From the NCBI RefSeq assembly GCF_000963885.1, contig NZ_BALE01000005.1, positions 1-64,000 on the forward strand: DNA of 64,000 nt, given 5' to 3'. The translations under genes and the position numbers were made by a program. Source of the stretch: Tanticharoenia sakaeratensis NBRC 103193 (GTDB lineage: Bacteria; Pseudomonadota; Alphaproteobacteria; Acetobacterales; Acetobacteraceae). Under the pieces are notes generated by a model, which worked only from the letters and a program-made list of their open reading frames with translations, was not told where the DNA came from and did not search any database. This document shows positions 9,019 to 18,471 of this stretch, in pieces; the stretch's first letter is position 1, and the number at the start of each line of letters is the position of its first letter.

Positions 9019-11568
9019 TCAGAACCCGGTCGAGACCGTGCCGATGACCGAGAACGGCGCTGCGATCTGATAGGTGGGCGCCGCACCCTGGACGACGTTG
9101 CCGAAAATGCCGCGTGTGTTGCGGGCATTGGTCTGAACGCCGGTATTGAAGCCCAGATACTTGTTGTCGGTCAGGTTGTAGAAGTTGACCGACACGAACG
9201 GCGACTTCAGCATCCAGTAATCCTTGAAGCGGTAGCCCGCCGTCAGGTTCATGGTCGTGTATTCCGGGATCGACTGGTCGTCCATGAACGTGGAGTACTG
9301 CTTGCCGACATGGCGCAGGTTCCAGTCGATGAATACGCTGCCGTCGTCATAGTCCAGGTTGGCCGAGATCATGTATTTCGGCGTCTGGGGCGCGAATTTT
9401 CCGGCTGTCGGCAGATAGTCGACAGTGGCGTTCGCGCCGCCCGGCAGGTTGTTGCTCAGGTGGGAGCTCAGATACTCGGCCGAGATGTAGGGGCGGATAT
9501 GATAGAGGATCGGACGCGTGCCGAGTTCGACGTCCACGCCGTCCGTGACCGACCCGCCGCCATTGAGGTTGCTGGTATAATAGTTGCCGCTGCTGTCGAC
9601 AATCGTCTGCGTGAACAGGCGGTTGGTGAAGTTGTAATGGAAATAGGTGACCGAGCCCATGAGGGTCGAGCCCGTGTAACGATAACCGGCTTCGACCGAA
9701 ATCGAGATCTCGGCCTTCTGGTTTGCATTGCCGTGCGTCGAGTAGCCGCTTCCAGAATAGTAACTGCCGGCATCATACAGTGAATAGTTCGTCGGGATGC
9801 GCATATTGGTCGCGCCCGAGGCGAAGATCTGGTTTCTGGAATCGATCTGGTAACGGATCGCAGCCGTCGGCAGCGGGATGTTCCAGGTGTGATTGATGTA
9901 AGGGCCCGTTGATGTGTCGGGCAGGAAATTATGCCCGTAGCGCGCCGCGTTGACGAATTTCAGGCCGCCATCGATCGTCAGCTTGTTGTTGAACAGCGAA
10001 ATGCTGTCAGCAATGAACGGAACGCGGATGTAGGTCTGGGTCAGGGCATCGCGATACTGCGCCGTCTGCCCGTTGCTCAGCACGACCTGCGGACCGCCGC
10101 CCCACTGGTCGAGCGGTGAACCGTCGGACGAAATGCCGCTGTAGGGGCCGGTCTGAATCTGCTTCGAATATTCGAACCAGAAGCCGAGTTCGAGACGGTT
10201 GATTCCGGTCGTCAGGACGAATTTCGAAATATCGCCCGGACGGTAGGTCGTCGTGTTGGACGGGTTGTAGATGAGCTGGCTCTTGCTGCTCGTCTGTCCA
10301 TTCAGCGTGGCAGGCAGGGTGTGGGCACCATACTGGAACTTTGTGAGTGTCTCGGCATAGGCGCCGCCGCCATTACCGTTGCCGTACCAGAAATACGGCG
10401 TCGTCGTGAAGACGAGATGGTCGGTCAGGGTGAAGGTCGACGGTGCACTCGAATAGATGTTGACGAACGGATTGGTATGAAGGCGGTAGTAATTCGAATT
10501 CGCTGCGGTGTTTCCGGTATAAACAGTATTATAGATCGTGTTCGTCGTGCTGCCATTGAGGGCGCCGACCTGCGTCTTGTTGCCGAATGCCTGGCTGGTA
10601 ATGACCTTCCCGGTCACGCCGTAGCCATATTTCTCCCATGACTGGAGATTTGTGCTCGGGGTGAGTTGGCTATCCAGCTGATTCCCGATGATCGCGAGCG
10701 ATATGCGATTGCCCTGGCCCCATTCGTTGACGATCTTCGTCTCGCCATGAAGCTTTTTCAGCTGGCCCGCCCCGCGATACGGATCTTCGTTTGCATCCGA
10801 GAACGACGCGTAGGCGCGAACGTTGGATTTGCCGATATAGCCCGAGTCCAGCCGCAGGAAGCCGCGCACCGTGTTGCGGTTGCCGTAGCTGAAGTCCACA
10901 AGGCCGCCGGGCTTCGTCTTCGGGTCGATCATGTACATGTCGACGACGCCGCCGGTCGCCGAGATATGCGGGCTGTCGAGATCGGCAGAACCCTGCGCCA
11001 CGTTGATGCGCGTCAGGTTCTCGGAATCCGCGATTTCCTGTTGGTATATCGCGTAACTTCCGATGTCGTTGAGCGGGAAGCCTTCGAGCGTATAGCCGAT
11101 CTGGGTCTGCTGCAGGCCGCGCATGCTCATGTTGCCGCCCGAAAGACCCAGCGCATCGGAGCTTGAGGAGTTCACGCCCGGCAGGAGCGCGATCAGGTTC
11201 ATCGGGTTGGTGCCCGGCGCCTGCTTGGCAATGAAGTCGCGCGTCACGGTCGAGACCGACTTCGGCGCGTCCTGCTTGACCATCAGGCCACCGCCGACGG
11301 CAGTACGCGTCACGCCGTCATACGTGGTCCGACGTCCGGTGACGTGGATCTGCTCTTCCCTGACGTCGGTCGGCGCCGTCGCACCCAGCATCGACGGCGC
11401 CTGTGCGCGTTGCGTATCGGCATGGGACGCACTGCGATGTGCGGCGGGATGCGACGCAGGCGTCGCCGTGTTCGTTATAGTCTGTGCGTGGGCTGCACCT
11501 GCAAACAGGCTCAGGCCTGTGGATGCAAGAAGGGCTGCACTCAGGCGACGGGGTACGAAGGTCGTCAT
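9019..11568 (-). CDS. TonB-dependent outer-membrane receptor
   Basis: An 849-residue outer-membrane receptor. The ATG at 11568 begins a textbook signal peptide (about 1-28, ending AHAQ). A GGAG lies 12 bases upstream, a little far. A short linker is followed by the plug, with TVTRDFIAKQAPGTNP, LLPGVN and SMRGLQQTQIGYTLEGFPL, and then a long barrel ending VSTGF. Wording such as GGLVDFSYGNRNTV and FLRLDSGYI matches the receptor at 42-2429 (GGLVDFAYGTNNL, FLRLETGNI) and partly that at 37969, so they are related paralogs. The 251 bases upstream (11569-11819) hold its promoter region and the terminator of the preceding gene. Substrate unknown. Confidence 0.9.
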   Translation of the reverse strand: MTTFVPRRLSAALLASTGLSLFAGAAHAQTITNTATPASHPAAHRSASHADTQRAQAPSMLGATAPTDVREEQIHVTGRRTTYDGVTRTAVGGGLMVKQDAPKSVSTVTRDFIAKQAPGTNPMNLIALLPGVNSSSSDALGLSGGNMSMRGLQQTQIGYTLEGFPLNDIGSYAIYQQEIADSENLTRINVAQGSADLDSPHISATGGVVDMYMIDPKTKPGGLVDFSYGNRNTVRGFLRLDSGYIGKSNVRAYASFSDANEDPYRGAGQLKKLHGETKIVNEWGQGNRISLAIIGNQLDSQLTPSTNLQSWEKYGYGVTGKVITSQAFGNKTQVGALNGSTTNTIYNTVYTGNTAANSNYYRLHTNPFVNIYSSAPSTFTLTDHLVFTTTPYFWYGNGNGGGAYAETLTKFQYGAHTLPATLNGQTSSKSQLIYNPSNTTTYRPGDISKFVLTTGINRLELGFWFEYSKQIQTGPYSGISSDGSPLDQWGGGPQVVLSNGQTAQYRDALTQTYIRVPFIADSISLFNNKLTIDGGLKFVNAARYGHNFLPDTSTGPYINHTWNIPLPTAAIRYQIDSRNQIFASGATNMRIPTNYSLYDAGSYYSGSGYSTHGNANQKAEISISVEAGYRYTGSTLMGSVTYFHYNFTNRLFTQTIVDSSGNYYTSNLNGGGSVTDGVDVELGTRPILYHIRPYISAEYLSSHLSNNLPGGANATVDYLPTAGKFAPQTPKYMISANLDYDDGSVFIDWNLRHVGKQYSTFMDDQSIPEYTTMNLTAGYRFKDYWMLKSPFVSVNFYNLTDNKYLGFNTGVQTNARNTRGIFGNVVQGAAPTYQIAAPFSVIGTVSTGF

Positions 11569-11733
11569 AGGCGCGGCAAGCTCCGTTGAGCGGCTGACGG
11601 CCGGCATCGCATGCACACTCAGAGGTAAACCCGGGGCGCGATACCGTTCCGATTTGGGGACAAGTGCCCTCTGCCGCAATCTGACCGTTTGTGCAAATTT
11701 TACAAACGATATCGGAACAGCTCAAAAACGCAG

Positions 11734-11755
11734 AAAACCGCCATGAACCGGCGGG
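11734..11755 (-). terminator. Rho-independent terminator of the sulfotransferase-like gene
   Basis: Read on the minus strand, CCGCC, a seven-base loop, GGCGG and then TTTT follow about 65 bases after the stop at 11820. A second T run follows at about ten bases. The stem is short, so this is a moderate call. It separates the sulfotransferase-like gene from the TonB receptor that starts at 11568. Confidence 0.5.
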
Positions 11756-11819
11756 GTCGGGACCCGTGCGCGGTTGCCGGCGGCTTTATGAAAGTTTTAT
11801 GTCCCGGCGTGCGGGAGTG

Positions 11820-12584
11820 TCAGAATTTTTCGAGACGGGCGCGCAGATCTTCATCAGCGCCATACAGGCGCTCGATGCGTCGGCGCTGTGCCGTCGTGAT
11901 GGTCTGGGCACTGCGTGCCGTGGTGTTCAGATGCGGGATCGCATGGTCCCGAAGGGCTTCGATACGCTGTGGTAACGCTGCAACATCACGCAGCGAAAAC
12001 AGCATATCGACCGCAAGGCGGCCATCGCTGTCGCATACGAACCACGATTGGGGCCGGAAGACGTAGTCCATCCGATAGGGGGAGCTGACCTGCTCGAGGT
12101 GGTCGAGCGCATCGTCGACCGTCTGGAACCCGGCGTAGCGGCGGGCGAAGGTCGGGTCCAGGCGGACGTTGCGTCCGCCACCGTTGCGGACGAAATCGAA
12201 GGCCGAACAGAAGCGCTCCACCGGCTCGCGCCAGATCGCGAATGACGGCATGTCCAGCCGGCGATCGGCATGCCGATAATACCGGATCGTCTCATGGCGC
12301 ATGCTGCGGCCATACAGGATGGACGAGATGGACGTGCCGGCATTCTTCGGCACGTGGATGAACAGCACGCCCCGCTTGCGGATGTCCGCAAGGCGCGTCC
12401 GTCGCTTCGGGCCGAGGGGGAATTTCAGGCGAAGGTCGCTTGCGCGCTCATAGACGTCGCCGTGAAGTGTCACGCCGAACGCCGCGCGCAGCAACGCCGG
12501 CGGGTTCGGAAAGGCGCGACGGGACGGGCTGCCATCCTCCGCACGATCGAGCGAACCGAACGGCGTCACAAGCGATCTGGTCAA
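11820..12584 (-). CDS. Sulfotransferase-family protein
   Basis: About 254 residues. The 5'-phosphosulfate-binding region is HVPKNAGTSI (about 77-86), and the second co-substrate motif is WREPVERFCSAFDFV (about 118-132). Both are typical of Sulfotransfer_2-like proteins that transfer sulfate from PAPS to a glycan or small acceptor. I place the start at a TTG at 12584 because GGAGG lies nine to ten bases upstream. The frame stays open to 12935, but that extension would run antisense through the cobalamin riboswitch and has no family similarity. The acceptor is unknown, and no PAPS-synthesis or capsule genes are next to it. Confidence 0.75.
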   Translation of the reverse strand: MTRSLVTPFGSLDRAEDGSPSRRAFPNPPALLRAAFGVTLHGDVYERASDLRLKFPLGPKRRTRLADIRKRGVLFIHVPKNAGTSISSILYGRSMRHETIRYYRHADRRLDMPSFAIWREPVERFCSAFDFVRNGGGRNVRLDPTFARRYAGFQTVDDALDHLEQVSSPYRMDYVFRPQSWFVCDSDGRLAVDMLFSLRDVAALPQRIEALRDHAIPHLNTTARSAQTITTAQRRRIERLYGADEDLRARLEKF

Positions 12585-12778
12585 AACGATTTTCCCTCCC
12601 CGGCGGACGCGCCGTCGGGCGCCAAAGTGCGAACGCGGCAGGGGAGGGGTCAAACCCTTGCGGGTAAGGAATCGTGCGCTTTGTAACAGCGAGGCACACA
12701 CGGTTTGTAATACGGCAGGGTCGGTCGCAGTCACGCGCACCATTGACAGATATCGTTCGGGCCGTGACATGACCCCCG

Positions 12779-12990
12779 ACGGTTCCTTTCGGGCTTCGGC
12801 CCGCGAGGAGGCAAGAGGGAACACGGTTCGGAGGCGACTGCCTTTCACGCCGTGGCTGCCCCCGCAACTGTAGGCGGTCCGTCCGCGCATCGGCAGGGGT
12901 CCGGGCCCTGCGCCACTGAAGCCGTTTGCCGGCATCGGGAAGGTCGTGTGCGGGCATCCATGGAGCGCGAGCCAGGAGACCTGCCGTCGG
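12779..12990 (+). promoter_or_regulatory. Cobalamin riboswitch
   Basis: The conserved pieces of an AdoCbl-type riboswitch occur in order: GGTTCC start of P1/P2 (12781), AGAGGGAA (about 12815), CTGCCCCCGCAACTGTA (12856-12872, the B12 box core), GCCACTG (12912-12918), GGGAAGG (12937-12943) and GCCAGGAGACCTGCC (12971-12985). It lies about 110 bases upstream of the BtuB start. Cobalamin binding is expected to switch off the uptake operon. The expression platform would lie in the remaining leader (12991-13095), which begins with a GC-rich segment. Confidence 0.95.
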
Positions 12991-13095
12991 TTCAGTCGTC
13001 ATGGAGAACGCGTCGGGCGGGGTGTCCTGGCGCGTGGATGCAGCATGCGTCCCGCAAGCCTGTGCCGACATCGATTTTGGAAAGTCGCACCCGTC

Positions 13096-15138
13096 ATGCG
13101 CGCGAGCCGCGTCCGCCTCGTCCTCCTCGTTTCTACAATCTGTGCCGGCCTGCCGCGTGCCCATGCGGCAACGTCGCCGGCGCAAGGTCCATCCGCCAGG
13201 CCGGCCGACACGAAATCATCCCCAGCCGTCGCAGGCAGGCTGCCGGCCCAGACTGTTGCCCCGCACACCACCGCTCCCCGGACCGTCGCTCCGCAGAGCC
13301 TGCCCGAGACCGTGACGGTCACGGCCCAGCGCCTGCCCGCGCGCATCGACGAGGTCGGCGACAGCGTGACCGTCGTGACCGCCGACGACATCGCGCGGCT
13401 GCAGAAGCGCGACCTGCCGACGCTTCTCGCGCAGCAGCCAGGCCTGAACCTCGTGCGGACCGGCGGCCCGGGCGGCACCAGCTCGATCTTCATGCGCGGC
13501 ACGAATGCGAATGAGGTCAAGGTCCGGCTCGACGGCATGGAAATCAACGACCCGTCCAACCCGACGGCGGCTTTCGATCCCGGGCAGTTCCTGACCGAGG
13601 GACTGGCCCGCGTCGAAGTCCTGCGCGGCCCGCAGAGCGGGCTATACGGCGCGGACGCGATGGGCGGCGTCATCGACCTGACGACGAAGCAGGGCGAAGG
13701 GCCGCTGCATGGCTGGGCAACGGCTGAAGGCGGCAGCTTCTCGACGGCGAACCAGAGCGGCGGCATCGCCGGGAGCGCAGGACGTTTCCACTATCTCGTG
13801 GACCTGTCGCACATGCATGTCGGGTCGTTGCAGACGACGCCGCAGGGCCTTATTCCGCCCGGCACCAAGGTCGCGCGCAACCGCGACGACAATCGTACGG
13901 CATCCGTCCGTCTCGGGTACGACGTGACGCGCGACATCGATCTCGGGCTTGCCGCGCATCTGACGCAGGCGGCCTACGATTATGAAAGCGACAATTACGA
14001 CGTCTATCCGCCGGTCCCGACGGCCCAGCGCAACGTGTCGGACCTGAACCAGGCCATCGTCCGCGGCACGGCCCACTGGCGCATGTTCGATGGTCTGTTC
14101 GACCAGACGGCGGGCCTCGGATACGTCGTCTATCGCAGGCGCGATTTCACGGCCGGGGAGAGCGAGGCGCCGGGTGCCGACAATCCGTCCTTCAATCGCG
14201 GCGATCGCCTGAAGGCGGACTGGCACGGCGTCCTGCGTCTCGGGGACTACGGCACGGCACTCGTCGGCGCCGAGCATATCCGCGAGCGGATCGTGGACAG
14301 CCCGGTCACGGCACATACCGATACAAATGCGGGCTTCGGCCAGCTCGCGCTGCACTGGCGCGACATCCTGTTCGGATCGGGCAATATCCGCTTCGACAGC
14401 AATTCCCGCTACGGGCAGTACGTGACGTGGCGCGTGGCGCCGGCGATCCGGATTCCGCAGACCGGCACGACGTTCAAGGCCAGTGCGGGCACCGGCTTTC
14501 ACGGGCCGTCCCTCAACCAGCTTTTCGTCAGCTACCCGGCGTATTACTTCCTCGCCAATCCGAACCTGAAGGCCGAACGCCTGATCGGATATGACGCGGG
14601 CATCGCGCAGTCGCTGCTGCATGATCGCCTGCAGCTCAGCGCGACGTGGTACGACAACCGGGTGCACAACCTGATCCAGACCGTGCTGTCGGGTTATGAC
14701 TACACCTATGGCAACGTCGCCCACGCACGGACCTACGGCGTGGAAGTGGCAGCGGACTACAAGCTGGCCGACACCCTGCGCGCCGACATCAGCTACACTT
14801 GGACGGTCGCGAAGAACGAGGACACAGGGCAGCAGCTGACGCGCCGTCCGCGCGACAAGGTGTCGGCCAGCGCCACCTGGACGACGCCGTGGCGGCCGCT
14901 GTCGATCACGCCCGACCTGCTCTATGTCAGCGGCTGGCATGACGTCGACCGCTATGCCGGCACGAACGCGATCGCCCACGACTACGTGGTGTTCGACCTC
15001 GCGGGGCAGTACCGCATCGACCGGCACTGGACCGCGTTCGTGCGCGGCGAGAACCTCGGCGACCGGCGTTACCAGAACCCGGTCGGCTATCTGCAACCCG
15101 GGCGTGCCGTCTATGGCGGGATCAGCGCGAAGTTCTGA
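13096..15138 (+). CDS. btuB: BtuB-type TonB-dependent cobalamin receptor
   Basis: A 680-residue outer-membrane receptor for vitamin B12. The ATG at 13096 gives the signal peptide (about 1-24, ending RAHA). A linker and the TonB box ETVTVTAQR (about 71-79) follow. The plug has DLPTLLAQQPGLNLVRTGG, FMRGTNANEVKVRLDGMEI and VEVLRGPQSGLYGADAMGG, which are BtuB-like. The barrel ends GGISAKF with a terminal Phe. The size is near that of BtuB and smaller than the other three receptors here. Control by the adjacent riboswitch and the downstream BtuFCD genes make cobalamin or a related corrinoid the substrate. The frame is open upstream into the riboswitch but has no coding sense there. Confidence 0.95.
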   Translation: MRASRVRLVLLVSTICAGLPRAHAATSPAQGPSARPADTKSSPAVAGRLPAQTVAPHTTAPRTVAPQSLPETVTVTAQRLPARIDEVGDSVTVVTADDIARLQKRDLPTLLAQQPGLNLVRTGGPGGTSSIFMRGTNANEVKVRLDGMEINDPSNPTAAFDPGQFLTEGLARVEVLRGPQSGLYGADAMGGVIDLTTKQGEGPLHGWATAEGGSFSTANQSGGIAGSAGRFHYLVDLSHMHVGSLQTTPQGLIPPGTKVARNRDDNRTASVRLGYDVTRDIDLGLAAHLTQAAYDYESDNYDVYPPVPTAQRNVSDLNQAIVRGTAHWRMFDGLFDQTAGLGYVVYRRRDFTAGESEAPGADNPSFNRGDRLKADWHGVLRLGDYGTALVGAEHIRERIVDSPVTAHTDTNAGFGQLALHWRDILFGSGNIRFDSNSRYGQYVTWRVAPAIRIPQTGTTFKASAGTGFHGPSLNQLFVSYPAYYFLANPNLKAERLIGYDAGIAQSLLHDRLQLSATWYDNRVHNLIQTVLSGYDYTYGNVAHARTYGVEVAADYKLADTLRADISYTWTVAKNEDTGQQLTRRPRDKVSASATWTTPWRPLSITPDLLYVSGWHDVDRYAGTNAIAHDYVVFDLAGQYRIDRHWTAFVRGENLGDRRYQNPVGYLQPGRAVYGGISAKF

Positions 15139-15330
15139 GCGCGACCGCCTGTCATGGCAACCGCATCCCCGGGACGTACAGCAGTGCCGGAATGCGGATT
15201 GCGGTGCGCAGAACAGCCCTCGGAAACTCCGATCCGACTGTCGGCCCATGCCTTGTGGCTTTCGGGTCGGGGGCATGAGCGCTACCGTTGCGGTGCGCGG
15301 CGTACAGCGCACGACAGGGAGAGACTCCAC

Positions 15331-15795
15331 ATGAAAGCCTTGGCCATCGCGGCAGCAGCGTTTCTTGCGTGCGGAAATGCGGCGCACGGCCAGACGGCGC
15401 GGCAGGTCATGGCGGATATCCGCGCTCACGGCGCATCGGCCGAGATTGCGAATTTCGACCGGCACGGATGGCTCGACGATCTGCTCGATCCGGTGGCGAG
15501 CGGCAATGCGGACTGGATCGCCGTCTCCGCCGCGTTGTTTCCGGGGACCGATGCCGGCACGACCGAGGCGCTGCTGACCGCGTTGTCCCAGGCGTTGGCC
15601 CGCAATCCCCAGACCGTCCTACAGACCTATGGCGCAACATCACGCCTGCCGGATATCTGCACGGACCGGCTGATCGAACCGCCCCCGGACGTGGATCTGG
15701 CATTCCGCGGCGCAGTCCTCAAGGCATTGTCGGACATACGCGATCCTGCGCTCGCACCCGCCCGGGATCGATGCCTGGCCTCTTTCAACCGGTGA
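15331..15795 (+). CDS. Secreted protein of unknown function in the B12 operon
   Basis: A 154-residue protein with a clear signal peptide (about 1-20, AAHGQ) and a good ribosome site (AGGGAGAG about eight bases before the ATG). The mature part of about 134 residues looks helical and has two cysteines (DICTDR and DRCLAS) that could form one disulfide in the periplasm. No family is recognised. It lies between btuB and btuF in the cobalamin-riboswitch operon, and its stop overlaps the likely GTG start of btuF (GTGA), so it is translated with the importer. A helper in periplasmic corrinoid transfer is possible, but that is inference from position only. Confidence 0.8.
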   Translation: MKALAIAAAAFLACGNAAHGQTARQVMADIRAHGASAEIANFDRHGWLDDLLDPVASGNADWIAVSAALFPGTDAGTTEALLTALSQALARNPQTVLQTYGATSRLPDICTDRLIEPPPDVDLAFRGAVLKALSDIRDPALAPARDRCLASFNR

Positions 15796-16616
15796 TCCGG
15801 ACAACGCGTTCTCTTGTCGCGGCGCTGTGCGGCCTGCTGGTTGTCTCCGGCGCGGATGCGCGGCCACATCGCGTGGTCTCGCTTAATCTCTGCACCGACG
15901 AACTCGTCCTGATGCTGGCGGATCGCAGCGACATCGCCGGCCTGAGTCCGCTTGCCGCCGACTGTACGCTGTCGGTCCTGTGCCTGTCAGCGCAGGGACT
16001 GCCGGTCGTTCCCGCCAACGGCGAGCGCCTGCTGGGTGCGCGGCCCGACCTCGTGGTGTCGGGCACATTTGGTGCCGACCGCGCGCGCGCCGTCGCCGGG
16101 ACGGCCGGCATCGCGACACTTGCAGTGGCACCGGCTACGACCCTGGACGATGTGCCGCGACAGATAACGACGGTGGCCCACGCCCTGGGGCAGGATGCAC
16201 GCGGCGCTTCGCTGATCGCAGCCTTCCGGTCGCGTTTGCGGGCACTTGCGATGCCGGTGACGAACGAGGCGCCACGGGCCGTGATGCTGGATGCGAACGC
16301 CTATAGCGCAGGGCCCGGGACGCTTGCGGATTCCGTCATGCAGATCTCGGGTTTTCGCGATGCGGGGTCGGGTGCGCGCCTGTCGCTGGAACGGCTGGTC
16401 GCCGAGCCCCCGGACCTGCTGATACGCGATGCCTCTCCCGCCGCGCCGTCGCTTGCGGAGGCCATCGCGGACCATCCGGCCTTGCGTGCGCGGTTCGGCA
16501 GGGACCGGATGGCGATCGTTCCCGGCAATCTCCTGCTGTGCGCGCTGCCGCAGAGTCTCGATGCCGTGGCGCTGCTCGAACAGGCCCGCAAGGCGTTGCC
16601 GCGAGGCCATTCGTGA
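15792..16616 (+). CDS. btuF: Periplasmic cobalamin-binding protein BtuF
   Basis: About 274 residues. The start is taken as the GTG overlapping the previous stop (GTGA). It gives the signal peptide MIRTTRSLVAALCGLLVVSG. An ATG at 15771 would add seven residues. The mature protein begins RPHRVVSLNLCTDELVL, the standard opening of helical-backbone metal/B12-binding proteins, and continues with the two-lobe pattern (ARPDLVVSGTF, then PPDLLI). It captures cobalamin from BtuB and hands it to BtuC. The context of btuB, riboswitch, btuC and btuD makes the assignment firm even though the binding residues cannot be tested here. Confidence 0.9.
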   Translation: MIRTTRSLVAALCGLLVVSGADARPHRVVSLNLCTDELVLMLADRSDIAGLSPLAADCTLSVLCLSAQGLPVVPANGERLLGARPDLVVSGTFGADRARAVAGTAGIATLAVAPATTLDDVPRQITTVAHALGQDARGASLIAAFRSRLRALAMPVTNEAPRAVMLDANAYSAGPGTLADSVMQISGFRDAGSGARLSLERLVAEPPDLLIRDASPAAPSLAEAIADHPALRARFGRDRMAIVPGNLLLCALPQSLDAVALLEQARKALPRGHS

Positions 16617-16702
16617 TGGACGCGCTGATGTGCACATCGCAGACGAGCGTGCCCACGCGTGGAATGGTACGGGCTGCGCGCGGGCGACAGGGCGGCGAAT
16701 GA
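16616..16702 (+). CDS. Possible 28-codon ORF bridging btuF and btuC
   Basis: The frame opens with ATG inside the btuF stop (TGATG) and closes with TGA inside the btuC start (ATGA). It encodes 28 residues starting MDALMCTSQTS. The double overlap would keep ribosomes moving from btuF to btuC across an otherwise 82-base gap. No ribosome site or homology supports it beyond this geometry, so it may be coincidence. Confidence 0.3.
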   Translation: MDALMCTSQTSVPTRGMVRAARGRQGGE

Positions 16703-17706
16703 GGACGCGCGGCATTCTGTCCGGGCCGACACCGTGGCTCGTATTGGCGGTTGTCCTGTGCGGCGGTGCAGCGCTCGCCCATGGCGACGTGTCGCTGCAT
16801 GTCGGACAGGCCGTCGCCGATCTCTGGGCGGGACGACGCAGCGCGGGTGCGATCATTCTGGGCGAGCTGCGGCTGCCGCGGCTTCTGCTCGCGGTTTTCG
16901 TCGGCGGGACGCTCGGTGTCTCGGGTGCTGTCCTGCAGGCCTATTTCCGCAATCCGCTGGCCGATTCGGGTGTTCTGGGCATTTCCGGCGGCGGCGCGTT
17001 GGGGGCGGTGCTGGTGTATTACACGGGGCTTTCCGCCCGCGTGCCGCTCGCCATGCCGGGGGCAGGGCTGCTGGGCGCGCTGGGTGCGACCGCATCGCTG
17101 CTGGCCCTGAGCGGCGTGCGGGCAGGACCGGGGTTGCTGGTTCTCGCCGGTGCCGCGCTGAGCAGCCTGTTCGCCAGTCTTCTGGCGCTCACACTCAATC
17201 TCGTGCCGAGTCCTTATGCTGCCTATGAGGTGATGCACTGGCTGATGGGATCGCTGACGGATCGGACGTTGCATGATGTGGCGATCGCAGCCCCTGGAAT
17301 TGCTCTGGGGCTTGCGCTTCTGTTCGCGAGTGGCCCGGCACTTGACGCGCTGACGCTGGGTGATGAGGTCGCGACCAGCATGGGCGCGGTCCGGTCCGGT
17401 CCGTTCGGAACCCAGACGCGTATCGTGCTTGGCGTGGCGCTGAGCGTCGGCAGTGCCGTCGCCGTGACGGGGACGATCGGTTTCGTGGGGCTCATGGTGC
17501 CGCATCTGTTACGGGCACAGACCGGCAACGTGCCGTCGCGCCTGCTCGTCCCGTCATTTTTCGGCGGAGCCCTTCTGCTTCTGATCGCCGACTGGCTCAC
17601 GCGTCTGATCGGCGGAGCCACGGTGCAGATCGGGGTCGTGACGGCGCTTGTGGGAGCACCGGTTTTCCTGTGGCAGGTCCTGCGTCTGCGTCGCTCGGCC
17701 CTATGA
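16699..17706 (+). CDS. btuC: Cobalamin ABC permease BtuC
   Basis: A 335-residue FecCD/BtuC-family inner-membrane permease with the expected roughly ten hydrophobic segments. Family motifs are visible: LGELRLPRLLLAVFVGG near the N-terminus, NPLADSGVLGISGGGALGA, the cytoplasmic coupling region around GDEVATSMG, and VGLMVPHLLR. Assigning it to cobalamin rather than iron chelate rests on the riboswitch and BtuB/BtuF neighbours. The ATG overlaps the 28-codon ORF stop and follows a purine-rich AGGGCGG. Its own stop overlaps the btuD ATG (ATGA). Transports corrinoid through the inner membrane with BtuD. Confidence 0.95.
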   Translation: MRTRGILSGPTPWLVLAVVLCGGAALAHGDVSLHVGQAVADLWAGRRSAGAIILGELRLPRLLLAVFVGGTLGVSGAVLQAYFRNPLADSGVLGISGGGALGAVLVYYTGLSARVPLAMPGAGLLGALGATASLLALSGVRAGPGLLVLAGAALSSLFASLLALTLNLVPSPYAAYEVMHWLMGSLTDRTLHDVAIAAPGIALGLALLFASGPALDALTLGDEVATSMGAVRSGPFGTQTRIVLGVALSVGSAVAVTGTIGFVGLMVPHLLRAQTGNVPSRLLVPSFFGGALLLLIADWLTRLIGGATVQIGVVTALVGAPVFLWQVLRLRRSAL

Positions 17707-18461
17707 CGATGCTGCGGGGGATCGATATCGGCGTCCGGTCCGGCACACGTGCACTGCTGGAGCAGGTTACGCTCGATGTTGCCCCGGGCATGCTGCTGGG
17801 CCTGATCGGGCCGAACGGCGCGGGCAAGACGACCCTTCTGAGGGTGCTTGCGGGTCTGCTGGCGCCATCAGCGGGACAGGTCCTGCTTGACGCGCGGCCG
17901 CTTTCGTCCCTGCCGGGTGACGCGCGCGGTCGTGCCATCGCCTACCTGCCGCAGTCGCCGGAACTGGCGCCTGGCATGGCGGTTGCCGACATCGTGGCGC
18001 TCGGACGCCTGCCCCATCGCAGCCGGGGCACGCATCGCGAGGATGCCCGCGCGATCGAACGGGCGATGGCGCGCACCGGCGTCGAACCGTTCGCCCATCG
18101 CATGGCGGGCCTCCTTTCGGGCGGCGAGCGCGCGCGCGTGGCGCTGGCCCGGGCGCTGGCGGTGGAAGCGCCGATCCTGCTGGCCGACGAGCCTGCCGCG
18201 GCACTCGATCCGGCGCAGGCGCTCGGCGTCATGGCGTTGCTGCGCGACCTCGCGGATGCAGGCATGGCGGTCGTGATCGTAATGCACGATCTTGCACTGG
18301 CGCCGCGCTTCTGCACGCATCTGTCCCTGTTGCACGACGGCAGACTGGTCGCATCAGGGGCGCCTTCCGCCGTGCTGACCGATGCCGCGCTGCACGATGT
18401 CTATGGGATTACAGCGCGGCGTGTGGGGGAGAGTGTGGTGCCATGGTCGCGCGTGTCCTAG
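17703..18461 (+). CDS. btuD: Cobalamin ABC transporter ATPase BtuD
   Basis: A 252-residue ABC ATPase. Walker A GPNGAGKTT (36-44), Q-loop YLPQ (about 81-84), signature LSGGERARVALARAL (138-152), Walker B ILLADEP (158-164) and the switch His in VMHDLALA are all intact. It powers import through BtuC. The ATG overlaps the btuC stop by ATGA, so expression is coupled. An in-frame ATG at 17670 inside btuC is unlikely. Confidence 0.95.
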   Translation: MTMLRGIDIGVRSGTRALLEQVTLDVAPGMLLGLIGPNGAGKTTLLRVLAGLLAPSAGQVLLDARPLSSLPGDARGRAIAYLPQSPELAPGMAVADIVALGRLPHRSRGTHREDARAIERAMARTGVEPFAHRMAGLLSGGERARVALARALAVEAPILLADEPAAALDPAQALGVMALLRDLADAGMAVVIVMHDLALAPRFCTHLSLLHDGRLVASGAPSAVLTDAALHDVYGITARRVGESVVPWSRVS

Positions 18462-18471
18462 GCTGGCAGGC

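Noticed and set aside
12585-12935. N-terminal extension of the sulfotransferase frame
   Set aside because: It would read antisense through the conserved cobalamin riboswitch; a TTG at 12584 with GGAGG is better supported.
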